In this document: one piece after another, positions 10,671 through 22,799 of the stretch | How the letters are laid out: every line of letters starts with the position of its first letter | How positions within the stretch are numbered: position 1 is the stretch's first letter | Assembly (NCBI GenBank): GCA_020746995.1 | Contig: JAGPXD010000006.1 | Span: 1,550,001-1,614,000, forward strand | DNA from: Plectosphaerella cucumerina | Lineage: Eukaryota; Ascomycota; Sordariomycetes; Glomerellales; Plectosphaerellaceae | DNA: 64,000 nt | Direction of reading: 5' to 3' | Position numbers and translations under genes: made by a program | The notes under the pieces: model-generated | Database searches by the model: none | What the model saw: only the letters and a program-made list of their open reading frames with translations | Told to the model about the DNA's origin: nothing

Positions 10671-13600
10671 CGTGAAAGTGTGGATGTGGATGCTGGAGCA
10701 GAGAGAGACACACGCTGCTGAGGTGAGGCTTGATGATGGAATTCCGAAATGCAGTCACTTGGCGAACATGAGGGGATATTTATGAACGGAATATCAGGGG
10801 GCGCGGGTGCCGCTAAGATGCAGAGCAGGAGGCTGGAGGAGAAGCTAAGATCGTGGAGGCCATCACGTCTTTAAGAGAAGGCTGTGGTGGAAGCTAGCCG
10901 AGGAGCACGAAGCTAGCGAGAAGCACCCGAGGCAAGACATCAAGAGAAGAGATGTCCTCTCCCGCCGCGGGAGAGGCATGGCCCGGGAATCGGTCCCGAG
11001 ACGAAAAGGACTGCAGGGTGATGGGTGTTTGACGTCAAGGCAAGGCGTGGCGGCCAATGCAGCAGCTCGATATGCAGCATGATCGCGGGGTACTGAACAC
11101 GATGATGGTGCTCGGATGTGCTTGACCCGGCGGCTTACTCAACAGCCCTGCCCAGCCACACGGATCCAGGCGAGGTGTTCGTGGGGGAAAAGCAGATGGC
11201 GGAGGCCCAGGAGACTGGCCCTGGCGGTTGGCAGAGTAGCAGATCGGCTGAGTTTGGGGCTAAAGCCGTGGGATCGGTGGTTCAAGGCGGGAGTTCCTGG
11301 GCGAGGTCTCGCCAAGACGAGTTAGCAGCATCGTTGGAGGTAGGGGTTGGGAGGTGCTCGGCCAAGATCGAGCCGGAAGTTGGCGTGGTTTGTGGTCCGA
11401 CAAGCTTGATGGATAGACCTCAGAGTCTGTACGAGATGTCTGGCGAGCAACGTCATGTCTTGAACAACCTCTCAGGCTGCGCCGTCGGCTCGTATCGAGG
11501 CATCGAGGCGGGTCGGGGGCAGAGGCTCTGGGCGATGGAGGTGGTGGTTGGGACAGGGCTGGGACCTGATTCGCAGGAGGCAGGGAGACGGCGGCGGTTC
11601 GGCATCGACGGCGCGGGGTGCTAGTGTCGTGGGACTCTGGGCCATCAGCCGCAACAATGAGCCCTGTTGCTAGCCCTGTGGTCGCAGGCGTTGACGAAGA
11701 GTGGTGGTTCCTGGCGGGAGAAGGTGTGTTGGTTGTCTTGGCCAAGCCAAGGAGGCTCCCAGGAACTGGCCCATTAACCACGACTACCCAGCCAGATACG
11801 AGGGAGGTTGGAGATGGCTGTCCGGACGTCCGCTCGCTGACTGCACGCGGCGGGGTCGGAAAGCTTATTTCCGCCGTCGTGTCTTGTCGCCCAGCATCGA
11901 GCGGGCTGCCTTTGTGCTAGGTATGTCTTGCCCCAGCGACGTCGATCCCGGAAGCGGGAGATGCAAGGTGACATGGCAGATTGCCGTTCGGATGGATTCC
12001 TGGGATGGAGGTTGCACCAGTGCAGTGCGGTCAGGCCAAAGGAACGGCTGGGCGGCCAAAAAGTCGAGGTGCGGGGTAGGAAAAACCGGGGTACGGACCA
12101 CAAAGCACGGGGCACCCCCACGTGACCTCGCCAACAACACCGCTGAACGCAGCAAAACACCGCTACCAACATCACGGCTTCAGCGCCCTCACAGGCACCA
12201 TCACGTGCCCTTCGCGTGCATCGCTCCAACCACTGCCTCTATAAGGCCATCGCCGTTGTTTTACCTTCGCAGAGCTTGGCGCAGCTGGCAGATTCTCGGA
12301 TTTGCTCTTCTGGCAGTCTTGCTCCGTGCTAATTCACGATTAGATGGTTGACCTTTCAAAGCCAAATGAATGCCCTAGGTGACCCCATGAAAATGGGTGG
12401 ACGATCCTAGCCCGGGCAGGATGGCGGGCCTCCTCTGGAGCACACCGGACATTCAGCTGTTTTTGCCATTTTGATTTGGCAAGATACCTTTTGCCTGCGC
12501 CCTCTTCTGCAATTTTCCCATGCATCGCAGGCTTGGTGGTTGATTGCAAGGCAAATCCTGGTGGTGATGAAGCTGGTGGAGGCATCGCCGACCGTGTGTT
12601 TTGGCTGTGTGGAAACATCGAGCGAGGATGGTGCACAGTGTGAGGGCGACACCTCCTTTGATGTTCGAATCGCCGCCACGGAAGCCTTTTTGACCCTTTG
12701 TTTGACTTTGGGAACACGTCAAATGGATACATGACTTTGCCAAAGAGCATCTGAATGAAAAGATGGACATGGGAAGCTCGTAGGAGCATGCACCGAGTTG
12801 GAGTCCAAATGTGGTTCGAATCGCCGTCTCGGCACCCATTTTATTACCGTTTTGTGGTCTCGGAAAGCCCGAGCACCGGCTCAAGACAATGAAAAAGGGT
12901 GTCGCAAGCTTCCACAGGCATGGCGAATGCCCTCAGATGGGTTTGCGATGCGTATGGTTGAGGGAGTATCACATTTTTGACTGGGTTGACCGGGGCCCGG
13001 CATGCTGCCCGTGAGATTTGACGAGGCCGTCTGGAAACAACAGCCTTGCTGTCTGCACCTCTCGCTTCCGAAAGGCATGGCCAGACTGGTGAAAGAAATA
13101 AGACACATCGAAAGCTGTTGAATTTGTGAGCAACTGGGGCGACCGCATCACTTTCGGCTGGCTGCTGTTGGGTGCCTTTGATTGCGACGGACGCGACATC
13201 ATTGCAACAAGACCTCCCCCAACGATGGTCTTCAGATGGCCTTACTTTGGCCAACAGACAAAGAATTGAATAAGTGACATCCAAGATGTGCCTCGAGTGA
13301 GCCTTCGTACTGTGCACTTCGACACAAGCGTGAGCTAAGCCAACGAATGCCATGATGTCGGATGCTCCGACCCCTGGCCAATCCCCCCCTTTTCCGAGTG
13401 AGACATCGGATCCTCGCCCCAGCCACCCAGACCGCCCTCAGTACAAGTACCCCAAATCTTTGCTCCGATTCTGCTGGTCCGGCTTTCTAGCTGAGCGGTC
13501 TGGTGCTGCATTCGATGTGAAAGGTCGTTGCTTAGAGTCTCGGCTTGAACCTTCGACCCCGCGCCCACGCAGCAGGGCTTCTGATCGGGACAGAGGACAA

Positions 13601-14394
13601 TTTCCGTGGCTGTGGAGAACCACTTCCACGACGTTTGCGTCGACACTTAGCATCTAAACGGGTCTTCTCTCGACTCCATCAGTTGTCACACCACGGGGCG
13701 GGAACATATTCCGCGGCAGCAATGTCGTGATGCATGTCTCGTTGGGATCCGTCGGTTTCCTTATAGGAACAACGGAGCGACTAAGAATTCCCACTACGGT
13801 TGTTGATGCGACTCGCTGTGCCTCGCAGCACCCACCACCGGCAGGTTGGCGGGGCCCGCACCTTTTGGTGTTTTGCATGTGACTTTTTTTTGGAGGGAGA
13901 GAGGGAGGCTGTAGGGGAAGACAAGAGACGGATGCATCGAGTTGTTTGTTGTGTTGTGTTGTGTTGCGTGGAGTGAGGGTGTTCTTTCTTGCCTGCCTAC
14001 TTACTTGTTGATGGGGGGTGAGCTGAGCTAGCTGCGTCTGACTGACTGTTTGTCATGTCTGTCCCCCGACCGGCGGATAGGTACGTACAGCATGTCTTCT
14101 GGATGGATATCCGAATGAAAGCAGGGAGGGAAGCAAGCCTTTGTCACTCACGATTGAATCAAAATCAAATCGAGAGATTAATCAGTTGAATCATTCGCTT
14201 GCGCCATTTCGCGGGCTGGGCTGGCCGCTGGTATCTTGATGCCCCTGGATGCGGTCGCAATGCACTGCCACCACCACCACCAATCGTCGTCCCCATCAGT
14301 GGACCGAGATGCCGAACATCCATCATCAGGCTCCCAATATCATCGTCGGGCGAGGAAAGTCGCTGCACCTTGCTGGCGTCAACGTGATGAAGAC
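10671..14394. other. 3.7 kb without a supported gene
   Basis: Many frames are open by chance on both strands, but none shows a domain, a signal peptide with plausible body, or splice-consistent exons. Local points are a TATA-like ATAAATAT (minus strand) about 105 bases upstream of the deacetylase start, a tRNA-like A-box at 13488-13499 and a GTTGT microsatellite near 13942-13966. The stretch may hold noncoding RNA or remnants too old to recognise. Confidence 0.35.
13942..13966. repeat. GTTGT-type microsatellite
   Basis: A short run of GTTGT and GTTTG units in noncoding DNA. No function is apparent. Confidence 0.6.
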
Positions 14395-14811
14395 CTAGCA
14401 GCCTCCACCACCACCACCATCGCCACCTCCTCCTCCTCCCCAGCCGCCGCCTCCCCAGTCTCCTCCTCCCCACCCCCCCCAAATGTCTTCCGGAGCAAAG
14501 TCCATAGGCTCCCTGTGATGTCTGTTGCCCCGCCATCTCCTGGGCCCCTGATGCTGCATGGCCACAGCAATCCTGGCCTTGGCCAAGCGCTTCTGGAATA
14601 TGGGATCATTCTCCAAGATGTAGGTCTCCTTCACGATGGGTGACTGTGGCGGTGTAGTGCCCTTGGCAGAGGAAGATTTTTCGCTCTTGGAGGAGGAAGA
14701 GATGGTTGATGAGCTTGTGTTCTTTGTGAGATAGACGGGTCGCGCGCCAGGGGTGACAGGCTCTGTGACCCCTGATCGCTTGCGGCGGCATGTGAAGAGT
14801 CCCAGGCACAT
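14395..14811 (-). CDS. Small MCL-start, glycine-rich, Cys-ending protein (copy 1)
   Basis: The predicted product has 138 residues. It begins MCLGLFTCRRKR, passes through a Ser/Thr/Lys-rich middle containing ENDPIFQKRLAKARIAVAMQ, and ends with a Gly/Trp tail closing DGGGGGGC and TAG. A frame extends 24 codons upstream, but the ATG at 14811 is preferred because copy 2 (26465-26851) starts with the same MCL in the same CAAAATGTGCCT context. Cys at position 2 next to a hydrophobic and then basic patch could be palmitoylated, which would put the protein on a membrane; this is inference. There is no signal peptide. I recognise no named family. Confidence 0.6.
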   Translation of the reverse strand: MCLGLFTCRRKRSGVTEPVTPGARPVYLTKNTSSSTISSSSKSEKSSSAKGTTPPQSPIVKETYILENDPIFQKRLAKARIAVAMQHQGPRRWRGNRHHREPMDFAPEDIWGGWGGGDWGGGGWGGGGGGDGGGGGGC

Positions 14812-15167
14812 TTTGGCTACTGAGGACGAGATTGGGGGATGGAGATGATTGTGGCGAGGGAAAGGCAAAGTCGAAAAACCCAAGACGAGGGAATATCCTC
14901 AGTAAATCCCCCCAGCCTCCTTCCCCCTGGCTTCCATCATCCCTACACCGAACAGCCCTAGAAGGTCCAGATGACCTCCCCCGCAGACAGCTGTCGGCCG
15001 CTAATGTCACCCACCCTCCATGCACACAGCCCCCACGACCGCCCGGCCGAAGTGTCCTAGACCCCTGCTCCGATCAGGCGGTAAGATGCGCCAGCACCCC
15101 CTCACAAGGCTCCGCCCGCCGCCAGTCCATCAACGGGAAAGCTCGCTCCTACACAATCAACACCATC
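14812..15167. other. Divergent promoter region
   Basis: It separates the minus-strand MCL gene from the plus-strand NLR-type pseudogene. No gene or clear TATA box is seen. Confidence 0.4.
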
Positions 15168-18100
15168 ATGGAAGCGGCTGGCTTCGCGGTAGGCATAGCT
15201 GGACTCGCTGGCCTGTTCAGCGCTTGTCTAGAGGCCGTCAACCGCGCGCAGAGCTATCGGTCATTCGAGAGCGACGCAAAAGCCCTCGATCTCCAATTTG
15301 CCGCGACCAAGGTCAGGCTCGAGAGCTGGGGACGTGCGGTCGGCATCCTTGACCTGGAGCTGGCGGATGATAGCCACGACGATACCCCGCGACACCACCC
15401 GGCGTTGGACGATGCGCAGACTCAGAAGGCGAAGCTTGAGATATTTGGGTTCGTCAAAGAGATATGCGAGTCTGCCGGTGGAGGAAAGCTGCGCCTAGGC
15501 GTGGTTGACCTGTTACAGGTGTCTGACCTCCCGAAAGAGCATGGCGGCTCGAGCCGGCGAAAGTTGGCTTGGGCCATGGGAGGCAAGCTGAGGCGCACGG
15601 AACAGGTCGAACTGTTCAAAGAGCTTATACAGACGCTATACAACCTCGTGCCGCCAGATGACTACGAGGCAGGTGCTCCCATTGTGGACGCTTGGTCGGC
15701 CGAATTCAGCCAGATCGTGTCTCGTCTCGAAGGTGGGTGAACCGTGTCTGGTGCCTCTCATTCCATACTAATGAGGCGCGTAGCGCAAGCAAAACGAGAT
15801 GTCCACGCCTGGGTCAACCACACCCCCCAGGAGCGATACCAAGACTCGCTCCAGAGACGCCTTGAGGGCACCTGCCTCTGGATTCTCTAAGAGCCTCGTT
15901 TCCTGTAGTGGGCATCGCGTGATTTCCCCTCTAGCGCGAAAATCTTCTGGGTTTATAGGCCTGCTGGATTCGGCAAGACTATCCTCTACGCCAACATGGT
16001 CCAGTATCTGACAGGGAAGCTCGATACGCCGATTGCATATTTCTTCTTCGCTGACTCCCAGGGCCGTGAGGACCCTTTCCTGGCTGTGCGCTCGTGGGTT
16101 TCCCAGGTGATTTCTGGTCATGAAGGAGCTTTTCGCCTCGCTCTGCAACGCCAGGAGATCGACCCCGACCCCTTAGCGACACGCTATACTATTATATCCC
16201 TCTTTAAGGATCTCATACGACTTGTACCTGGTTGCACCTTTGTGCTTGATAGCCTGGATAAGTATACTTATATCGACGGCGGATCCCCGAGCTCTGTCGT
16301 GTCCTTCCTCGACACTGTCACGACAGCCATCACGGGAACCGAGACACGATTGCTGGTTATCAGCCGCTTCCTTACCGACATTCAGTATACGCTCGAGGGA
16401 GAAGATCCTTCTAGACTTTCGGAGCTTAAGCTGCAGCCCGAAATCATTCAGGGAGACATTATGGCATACTCCCGGGACATCGTCGATAAAAAGCTGTAGA
16501 CTAAGAGCGTATCTCTCCGATCATCCCTTTCCGACACAATAGCAGAAAGATACGAGGGCTAGTTCCTTTAGCTCAGGCTGCAAGGCGAGTCGCTCCGTAG
16601 GGGCATGTCCAAAAAACAGTTGGAAGAGACAGTCAAGGATACGCCGACCAACCTCGACATTGTCTACGAACACAACTGGAAGATGATTACAAAGCTTAAG
16701 GATACGGATAAGAACCGAGCTTTTGCCCTACTTCGCTGGGCTGTATTCGCAGTACGGCCCGTGGAGGTCCACAAGGTCGTCGAGGCAATCCTTATCGAAG
16801 AGACCCACGAGTGCGACGTCGATGATTTATTTGACGATATTAACAAAGCTTACGTCGATACAGAGATAGTCGGGTTATACGGCTCCCTCTTAGAAGTTAA
16901 GAACGATCTAGACCCGTCTTCACCCGGCCGTTAGACATTGCATCTACCTTACTTTACCGTGAGATAATACCTCGCCGGCAGGCTCCCGACACCAGGATGG
17001 ATCAAGTCTAGTAGCCTACAGCCATCGCACGAGATGCTTCACCATGCTCTTCTGGCGGAGGTGTGTCTTCGATATTAACTTGCCTGAAGTCTGGGCGCCG
17101 CCACTGACCCCCGAAAGCCACGTCATGGGAATATCATTCCGAAGATATGCAGCAGAGTTCTGGAACATCCACGTGCAATTTGCTGTTGTCGACAGCCAAA
17201 CAACGATGGAGCTTGCCCTGCAATTTTTTGATACGGATAACCCTTCCTGGGCCTGCTGGAGGACACTCAAGGAAAAGATAAGGAGCTTCCGGGAGGAGTC
17301 AGAATCGTCAGAAGACAGCGCCGCCCTCAAGCGTCCCATCCGCTACGCCCTGGAACTCGGTCTGCCTCAGCTTGCACTCTTGTTGTTACGGTCGCGCCGC
17401 TTCTTGGCCGAGGATCTGAATGTCACTGCCGTCTCGGCATTCAGATTTGCTTGTCTGTACGGCCCAACCTCAGTCACAAACTTCATGATAGAACAAGGTG
17501 CGGATGTGACCTGTTCTGACGGCAGTGGGTTTACTCCATTACACCTGGCTTCGTGTGGAGGCCAAGTTGATACTGTGCGGACTTTGCTACAGATCGACGC
17601 TCAGAGCCAGGTCGTGACCAGCGCAGGAAGCCCGCTTCACCAAGCTTCGCAGATAGGTTCGGTGGAGATTGTCAAACTTCTCCTCGATAGCCGTGTTGGG
17701 GCCACTGTCAATTCCGTCGTGGGAGGTGATGGTGTCACACCACTTCACGCAGCCTCTAAGAACGGCCATGTGGATGTAGCCCGACTGCTGCTGGAGCAGG
17801 GGGCTGATCTGTTCATGACAACTAGATCTGGTTACTCTGCCATCAACTTTGCAGCGCATGCAGGCCATCCAGATGTCGTGGAGCTCTTTCTGCACCACGA
17901 TTCTCAATCGGCAGTAGCCCAGGAGGGTAACAAGTTTTCTCCACTGGGAGAAGCTGCAGCTGGTGGAAGTCTGGCTGTGGTCACAATGCTGCTTGACCAT
18001 GGGGTGGATGTATCTGCCGTTGGCTCCAAGAAGTTCCAGGCGATCCATGCAGCGGCATACGCTGGTCATATCCACGTATTGGAAGCACTTCTGATGAGAG

Positions 18101-19776
18101 GCGCCAACATCAATGCTGAAAGCAGCAGTGGCAATACTGCACTGATGAAGGCGGCGCTTCAGGGTCGTTTGGAGGCTGTCCAGCTTCTTCTCGAGAGCGG
18201 CGCCAATGTCAACACAGCGAACGAAGCTGGCGACAAGGCCATTCATATGGCGGTTTTGTCCGGTGACTCGAATGTGCTGGAATTGCTGCTCAATTATGGC
18301 GCAGCTGTGAGCGAGACAACTGCCAGTGGATGCACGCCGCTTCAACTGGCCGCTGACGAAGGCCACATTGCAGTCATGGCACTTCTGCTTAGCCAAGGAG
18401 CAGATGTTACAGATACCAGTAAAATCGGAGTTGAACCAATTCATATGGCTGTCAACAGGGGCCATGTCGAGGCTACTAGGCTGCTTCTCGACTCTGGGGC
18501 TAAAGCTGTCACTTCCAGCGACAGAACCGTTTCACTACTGTGTTTGGCAGCCATGCTGGGTCATCTTGAGATTTTCAAGTTGCTTCTTGAGCACAGCTCT
18601 ACTGTTGGTGCCACTGCGGGAGTGAATGAAATGTTCCTACTGGGCGGAGGGATCAGCTCCGTTCCAGGTCCCGCTGGCAAGACACTTCCATGTCTCCATG
18701 GGGCAGATCATGCGGCCACTGGTATTGGTGGAAGCACCCCCGTTGCTCTGGCAGCTAGGTACGGACATCTTGAAATCCTCAAGCTACTGCTTGAACATGA
18801 TGCCGACTTGGCAGCTGTTGATGGGGGTGGGTTCACTCCGCTCAGCCGTGCGGCATGGAAAGGCTACGATGTTATAGATCAGCTGCTGCTTCAACATGGG
18901 GCCGACTGCATGGCTGCGAACGCCGACGGAAGCAGACCCCTTCACTTAGCTGTCAAGCTTGGGCATCTCGAAGTTATGAAGCTGCTGCTTCATCACAATG
19001 CTGATCCATCAGTCCTTGATGGTGACGGTTTTACCCCACTGAGCCACGCGGCAAGGAAGGGTAAATATGCTGCAGTCCAGCTGCTGCTCCATCACGGAGC
19101 CGACTACGCGACTGCCAATGCTGATGGAAGCAAACCTTTGGGTTTGGCTATCAGGCATCGCCAACAGAGCATTCTCGGGTTGTTACTCGAGCACGATATG
19201 GAAGTCTCCAAAGACGACGAGAACAGAATGTCATTCCGTCTAGCAGCAGATATTCTGCATGCATCTGCAATGAACGGATACACATCTGTTGTCCAGCTCT
19301 TACTCGACAAGGCTGCTTTGCCGTCAGTCTTGGCCAACCAGTGCGACCCGCTGAATCGCTCGCCGCTCTTCTTTGCCTCGAGAGCCGGACGCATATCAGT
19401 CGTGCAAGTTCTGCTGGCAGCAGGGGCGGAGCAGGATACTGCGGACTGGAAGGGGTGGACACCACTGTCGGCCGCAGTGCAGTGCGGTTACCCAGGCGTG
19501 GCATCTCTTCTCCGGGGAGCCAAAGCCAGCACGGATGGCGGGACCATCCAGGCCCAGGACAAGGATGGCTTTCGGCTGTTTGCAGAGACCGGGACCGAGC
19601 CAAGACCGGGTAATGCATTCTGCGATGCTTGTTTGAAGGATGGTAACGATGGTCAAAGTTGTCTCGCGTGCGCTGATCTTGGGTTCTTCTTGTGCACCGA
19701 ATGCTACGAAGCAGCAATCGGATGCCCGGATTCGACTCACGAATTTTGGCTGAACGACAGAGCGGAGGTTGTTTGA
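15168..19776 (+). pseudogene. Decayed HeLo-NACHT-ankyrin-ZZ receptor (NLR type)
   Basis: Exon 1 (15168-15732) encodes an intact HeLo-like domain (MEAAGFAVGIAGLAGLFSA). A 51-nt intron (15733-15783, TACTAAT branch) leads in frame into a NACHT module with seven in-frame stops: 15888, 15906, 16497, 16560, 16569, 16932 and 16965. The P-loop reads RPAGFGKT instead of GxxGxGKT, and the Walker B region reads LDSLDKY. A frameshift near 17060-17078 then moves to a 910-codon frame (ATG at 17044) with about 20 ankyrin repeats (~residues 125-835) and a C-terminal ZZ-type zinc finger (~855-905; FCDAC, CLAC, CTEC). Intact relatives are fungal STAND receptors for non-self recognition and cell death. As sequenced, no full-length receptor can be made; the ankyrin-ZZ part or the HeLo part could still be expressed alone. 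Confidence 0.85.
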
Positions 19777-19865
19777 GGGGTGGGCGAATTCCCAATCAAG
19801 CACATCTAAAGGAACCTTGAGTACCTTACATATTATTACCTACCCAGTCAGACGGGACAGAGCAT

Positions 19866-19893
19866 CTACCTAAGGCAGGTAAGGTAAGGTAGT
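19866..19893. repeat. CTACCTAAGG / GGTAAGGTAAGGTAG motif cluster
   Basis: An imperfect inverted arrangement of CTACCT and AGGTAG with AGGTA repeats. It is of the same type as the motifs at 1096 and 56515. Confidence 0.45.
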
Positions 19894-21093
19894 TTGTGAA
19901 CAAATCGCCCCAAATGGGACAGACACCCAATATCCGCCTCATGAAGAAAGATGTGCATTCGTGTTGACATTCATCTCTAGAAAGTAGATTCGGATCCTCC
20001 CTAGAAGTAGAATCGGCCCGTCCCTACCTACGAAAGCTATGTTGCTGGTATAGTAGCTGTTCTTGGCCTCCTCGTCGTCCCGATTTGCGGAACAAGGCAC
20101 GCCCGACGTGCTTGGGCGTTCCAACGCAGAATAGGCGGTCAAGCCAGAGAACGCAAGGTGGGTCGCGTTGATCCAAAAAGCAGCGTTGAGATTGGCTCTC
20201 GTTGCGGACCCTCGAGGTGCCTGCCGGGACGAAATGAAAGCCTGTCGAACGCGCCATACTGGACAAGTTCGTCTGGTGATTCGGCCGGTGCAGCGGCCCA
20301 GATACGCCAAATGCCCAATTAAGGTCCCTAGGTACTTACTACTTGCCGGCATTCCCATTCTAGCAAGTCCGATGTGATCCAGTCCTCGTTTGCAGCTGCG
20401 GCACAAAACAAAAGGTTGGAAATCTCCAAGCTATTCTTCCTTCGCGTCAGGAATATATCTAGGGAGATGAAAGAGTGTCGATATTTGTTGCGAAAGCTGA
20501 CAACGTCCGAACCCGTTGCCAAAATCATCGATCCAGGGACCCAGATAGCATACCCGCAATTGCGCTCAACAATTCCCGGGTTTGAGGAAACAATCGGGCG
20601 CTGCTCAAACCTGTGAAAGCGACCCGGGCCAAGGTGGACATGATTCAACTCTCCCGAAATTTGATATGATTCACGAAGGACGTTAAAATGTCTCGGAGTT
20701 CCGGACTACAAACACGCTCCTTGTGATTGAACCTCACGTTGGATCCCCACTTACCTACCACCGCGAAATGTTGGCTTCAAGTTTGCAGCCTGACCCACAG
20801 GCCATCAATTAGCAGGCCCTGTCAAAGTCCACTTCCTCTTGCCCAGGCCAAATTCCATTTTGTCTTAGATGGTCCTGAATTTATCCCGTAAAGGAGCCGT
20901 ATATGTCCAGCTGTCAACGGTTGGGGTGAATGTCGGGCCTCCCCCCAACTAAGACCAAGCCGATACCTCTCAGCCTGACATGTAATGTGGGCACGGATTC
21001 TACCCTTGCCAGAGCTTTGCCCCCTGCGACACACATGGACGAGGAAATGCCCGAGTAGGCATGCTAGCAATAACAAAAAACATGTCCGCCGAG

Positions 21094-21100
21094 TATAAAA
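21094..21100 (+). promoter_or_regulatory. TATA box of the mucin-like gene
   Basis: TATAAAA lies 94 bases upstream of the ATG at 21194, a usual distance for a fungal TATA promoter. Confidence 0.55.
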
Positions 21101-21193
21101 CCAAGGGAAGGTCAAACCGGTTGATAGCCAAACTCCTCCACCACCAGCCTGGTAGATTGTAAAGCATCATCGTTACCAAGACTATCATCCGTC

Positions 21194-22799
21194 ATGGTCC
21201 ACGCAAAGCTATTCGCCTTGGCAGCCTTGCTCCTCTCACAAGCCCAACTTCTTCTCGCAGAGACTCCATGCGGCTGCGATACGGAAAAACCTGCGCTCAC
21301 CACGGTGACCTGGACCATTGTTGCGACTGTCGAGCCGACTATCACTGGCTGGGAACAGATGATCGATCGCATCTGTCCGACACCATGGCCGCAGGGATTT
21401 AACAACAAGCCATATCAGGACGACGGTCGTCCCGCGAAGCAACCCGTAGGGGACATACATCGCCACCAGGACCACGCTAGTCATCATGACGGTCACGGAA
21501 GGCTTCCTAGTGAAGATGCTATCCCAGAAGGAAGCCGCCACAAGCAGTTCCACCATGGCCACAGCTCCAAAGGCCATCAAAACAGCATCGGAGAATCCCA
21601 AAGATGTGACCTCGGCGGCTGTTTCATCCGATACGTTGATCCCTTCCTTGGACCACCTTTCCACTCAGGTTCTGGTTCCGGCGACTTTCGTCGACCCCCT
21701 CACTGGGTTCCCTGGTTCCCGATCCCGCCAGGCCATCCCGAAGCCACGGGCACAATGGACCCAGGATCCGGACTGCCTGTCACCAGAACACTCACAGACA
21801 CGATTGCCCAGTCAACAGGTGAGTTGCTCATGAACCTGGAGCAAGGTACTAGATTAGACGACGCAGTGAACTAACAAACTTTCAGACATCGGCACAAGCA
21901 CAACTAGAGGTGGCCGAACATTTACCTTGACTTCAACCGGTGCCAATGGGCCTACAACAATTACTGTTACAACCAGCGAGAATGCCGTTTCAACCAGAAC
22001 TCTCTCAACTTCGTCTGATAGCCCTTCTCTCTCCACGTCTCCGACAACAAACCAGCAGACCACGGTCACCCTAACTTCTATCGGTCCCGATGGCACTACG
22101 ACGCTGACTACCACAAGCGGCCTTGTGCCCCAGTCGTCGAATACAGTGCTTACCCTGACAACCTTGACAACTCAGATTTCACCGTCTTCAGCAGTATCTC
22201 CATCCACATCTGTCTCGACGACTGCAGTTACATCTGTATCCACCTCTGAATCCGCATCCCCGACACTTGTAACGACCACAGTCACCTCCGACACCACAAC
22301 GGCGACGCCATCCCCTACCACTGCCATCACTTGTCCAGACATCTCTAGCGGCTCTTTCCAGAACAATGACCTCGGCGCTTGGTACATATCGGAAGAAGTC
22401 ACGGCAGACTCTAGGATTGTCGAGACAGATCCCGGGGAGTACGCATTTGCCCTGATCCCTTCGCAGGTGCAGTTTGCCCAGGTCTTCCTGAATCAACGTC
22501 TTGATCCGTGCGGAAACCCTCCGCCACAAGTCGAATTCCGGATGACCTTCCGTTACAGATTCACAGGGACATCGAATGGTTGCAGGATCTCAGGCAACGT
22601 CAACCGGGAGCCGACTGACTTTTTCACCGTCGTGGACGATGGGCTATCGCCTGGTGTGTGGCAGGTCTACCAGGGCCCGGTCACGCCTGTTCAATTAACA
22701 TACGACTCCCTTTTCACACTGAAGCTAGTTTGCGAGGAGGACACTGCAAGGACGCCCGCAATTGAGGTCACTGATATTTCGGTATACGGCCTGCCATGA
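21194..22799 (+). CDS. Secreted mucin-like Ser/Thr-rich protein with C-terminal carbohydrate-binding-like domain
   Basis: Two exons, 21194-21818 and 21886-22799, with a 67-nt GTGAGT..CAG intron and CTAAC branch, give 512 residues. A signal peptide covers residues 1-22, followed by a CGCD motif, a His/Gly/Pro-rich segment, then ~150 residues of Ser/Thr repeats built from TTTVT-like units that would be heavily O-glycosylated. Residues ~345-512 start CPDISSGSFQNNDLGAWYI and resemble the galactose-binding-like (CBM4/9-like) domains found at the ends of fungal surface proteins. Likely a wall or matrix glycoprotein. In 21486-21833 a second frame is also open and Ser/Thr-rich, so an extra splice choice there is possible. 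The continuous frame is the simpler model. Confidence 0.75.

Larger units (their letters stand above)
19777..21193. other. 1.4 kb intergenic stretch
   Basis: No supported gene. Cluster of TACCTA/AGGTAA motifs at 19866-19893. The right end carries the promoter of the mucin-like gene. Confidence 0.4.

Noticed and set aside
12270..12290. Second A-box-like string (TGGCGCAGCTGG)
   Set aside because: No T-arm or acceptor pairing within tRNA distance.
11118..12351. Possible small genes between deacetylase and MCL copy 1
   Set aside because: Low-complexity translations on both strands, no signal peptide, domain or splice support.
17587..18465. 292-codon minus-strand frame under the ankyrin repeats
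   Set aside because: Shadow of ankyrin coding sequence, which has clear repeat structure on the plus strand.
15168..19776. Intact NLR with unusual introns hiding the stop codons
   Set aside because: The stops fall inside conserved NACHT sequence that reads through on both sides in the same frame, and P-loop and Walker B residues are also changed, so decay is the simpler reading.
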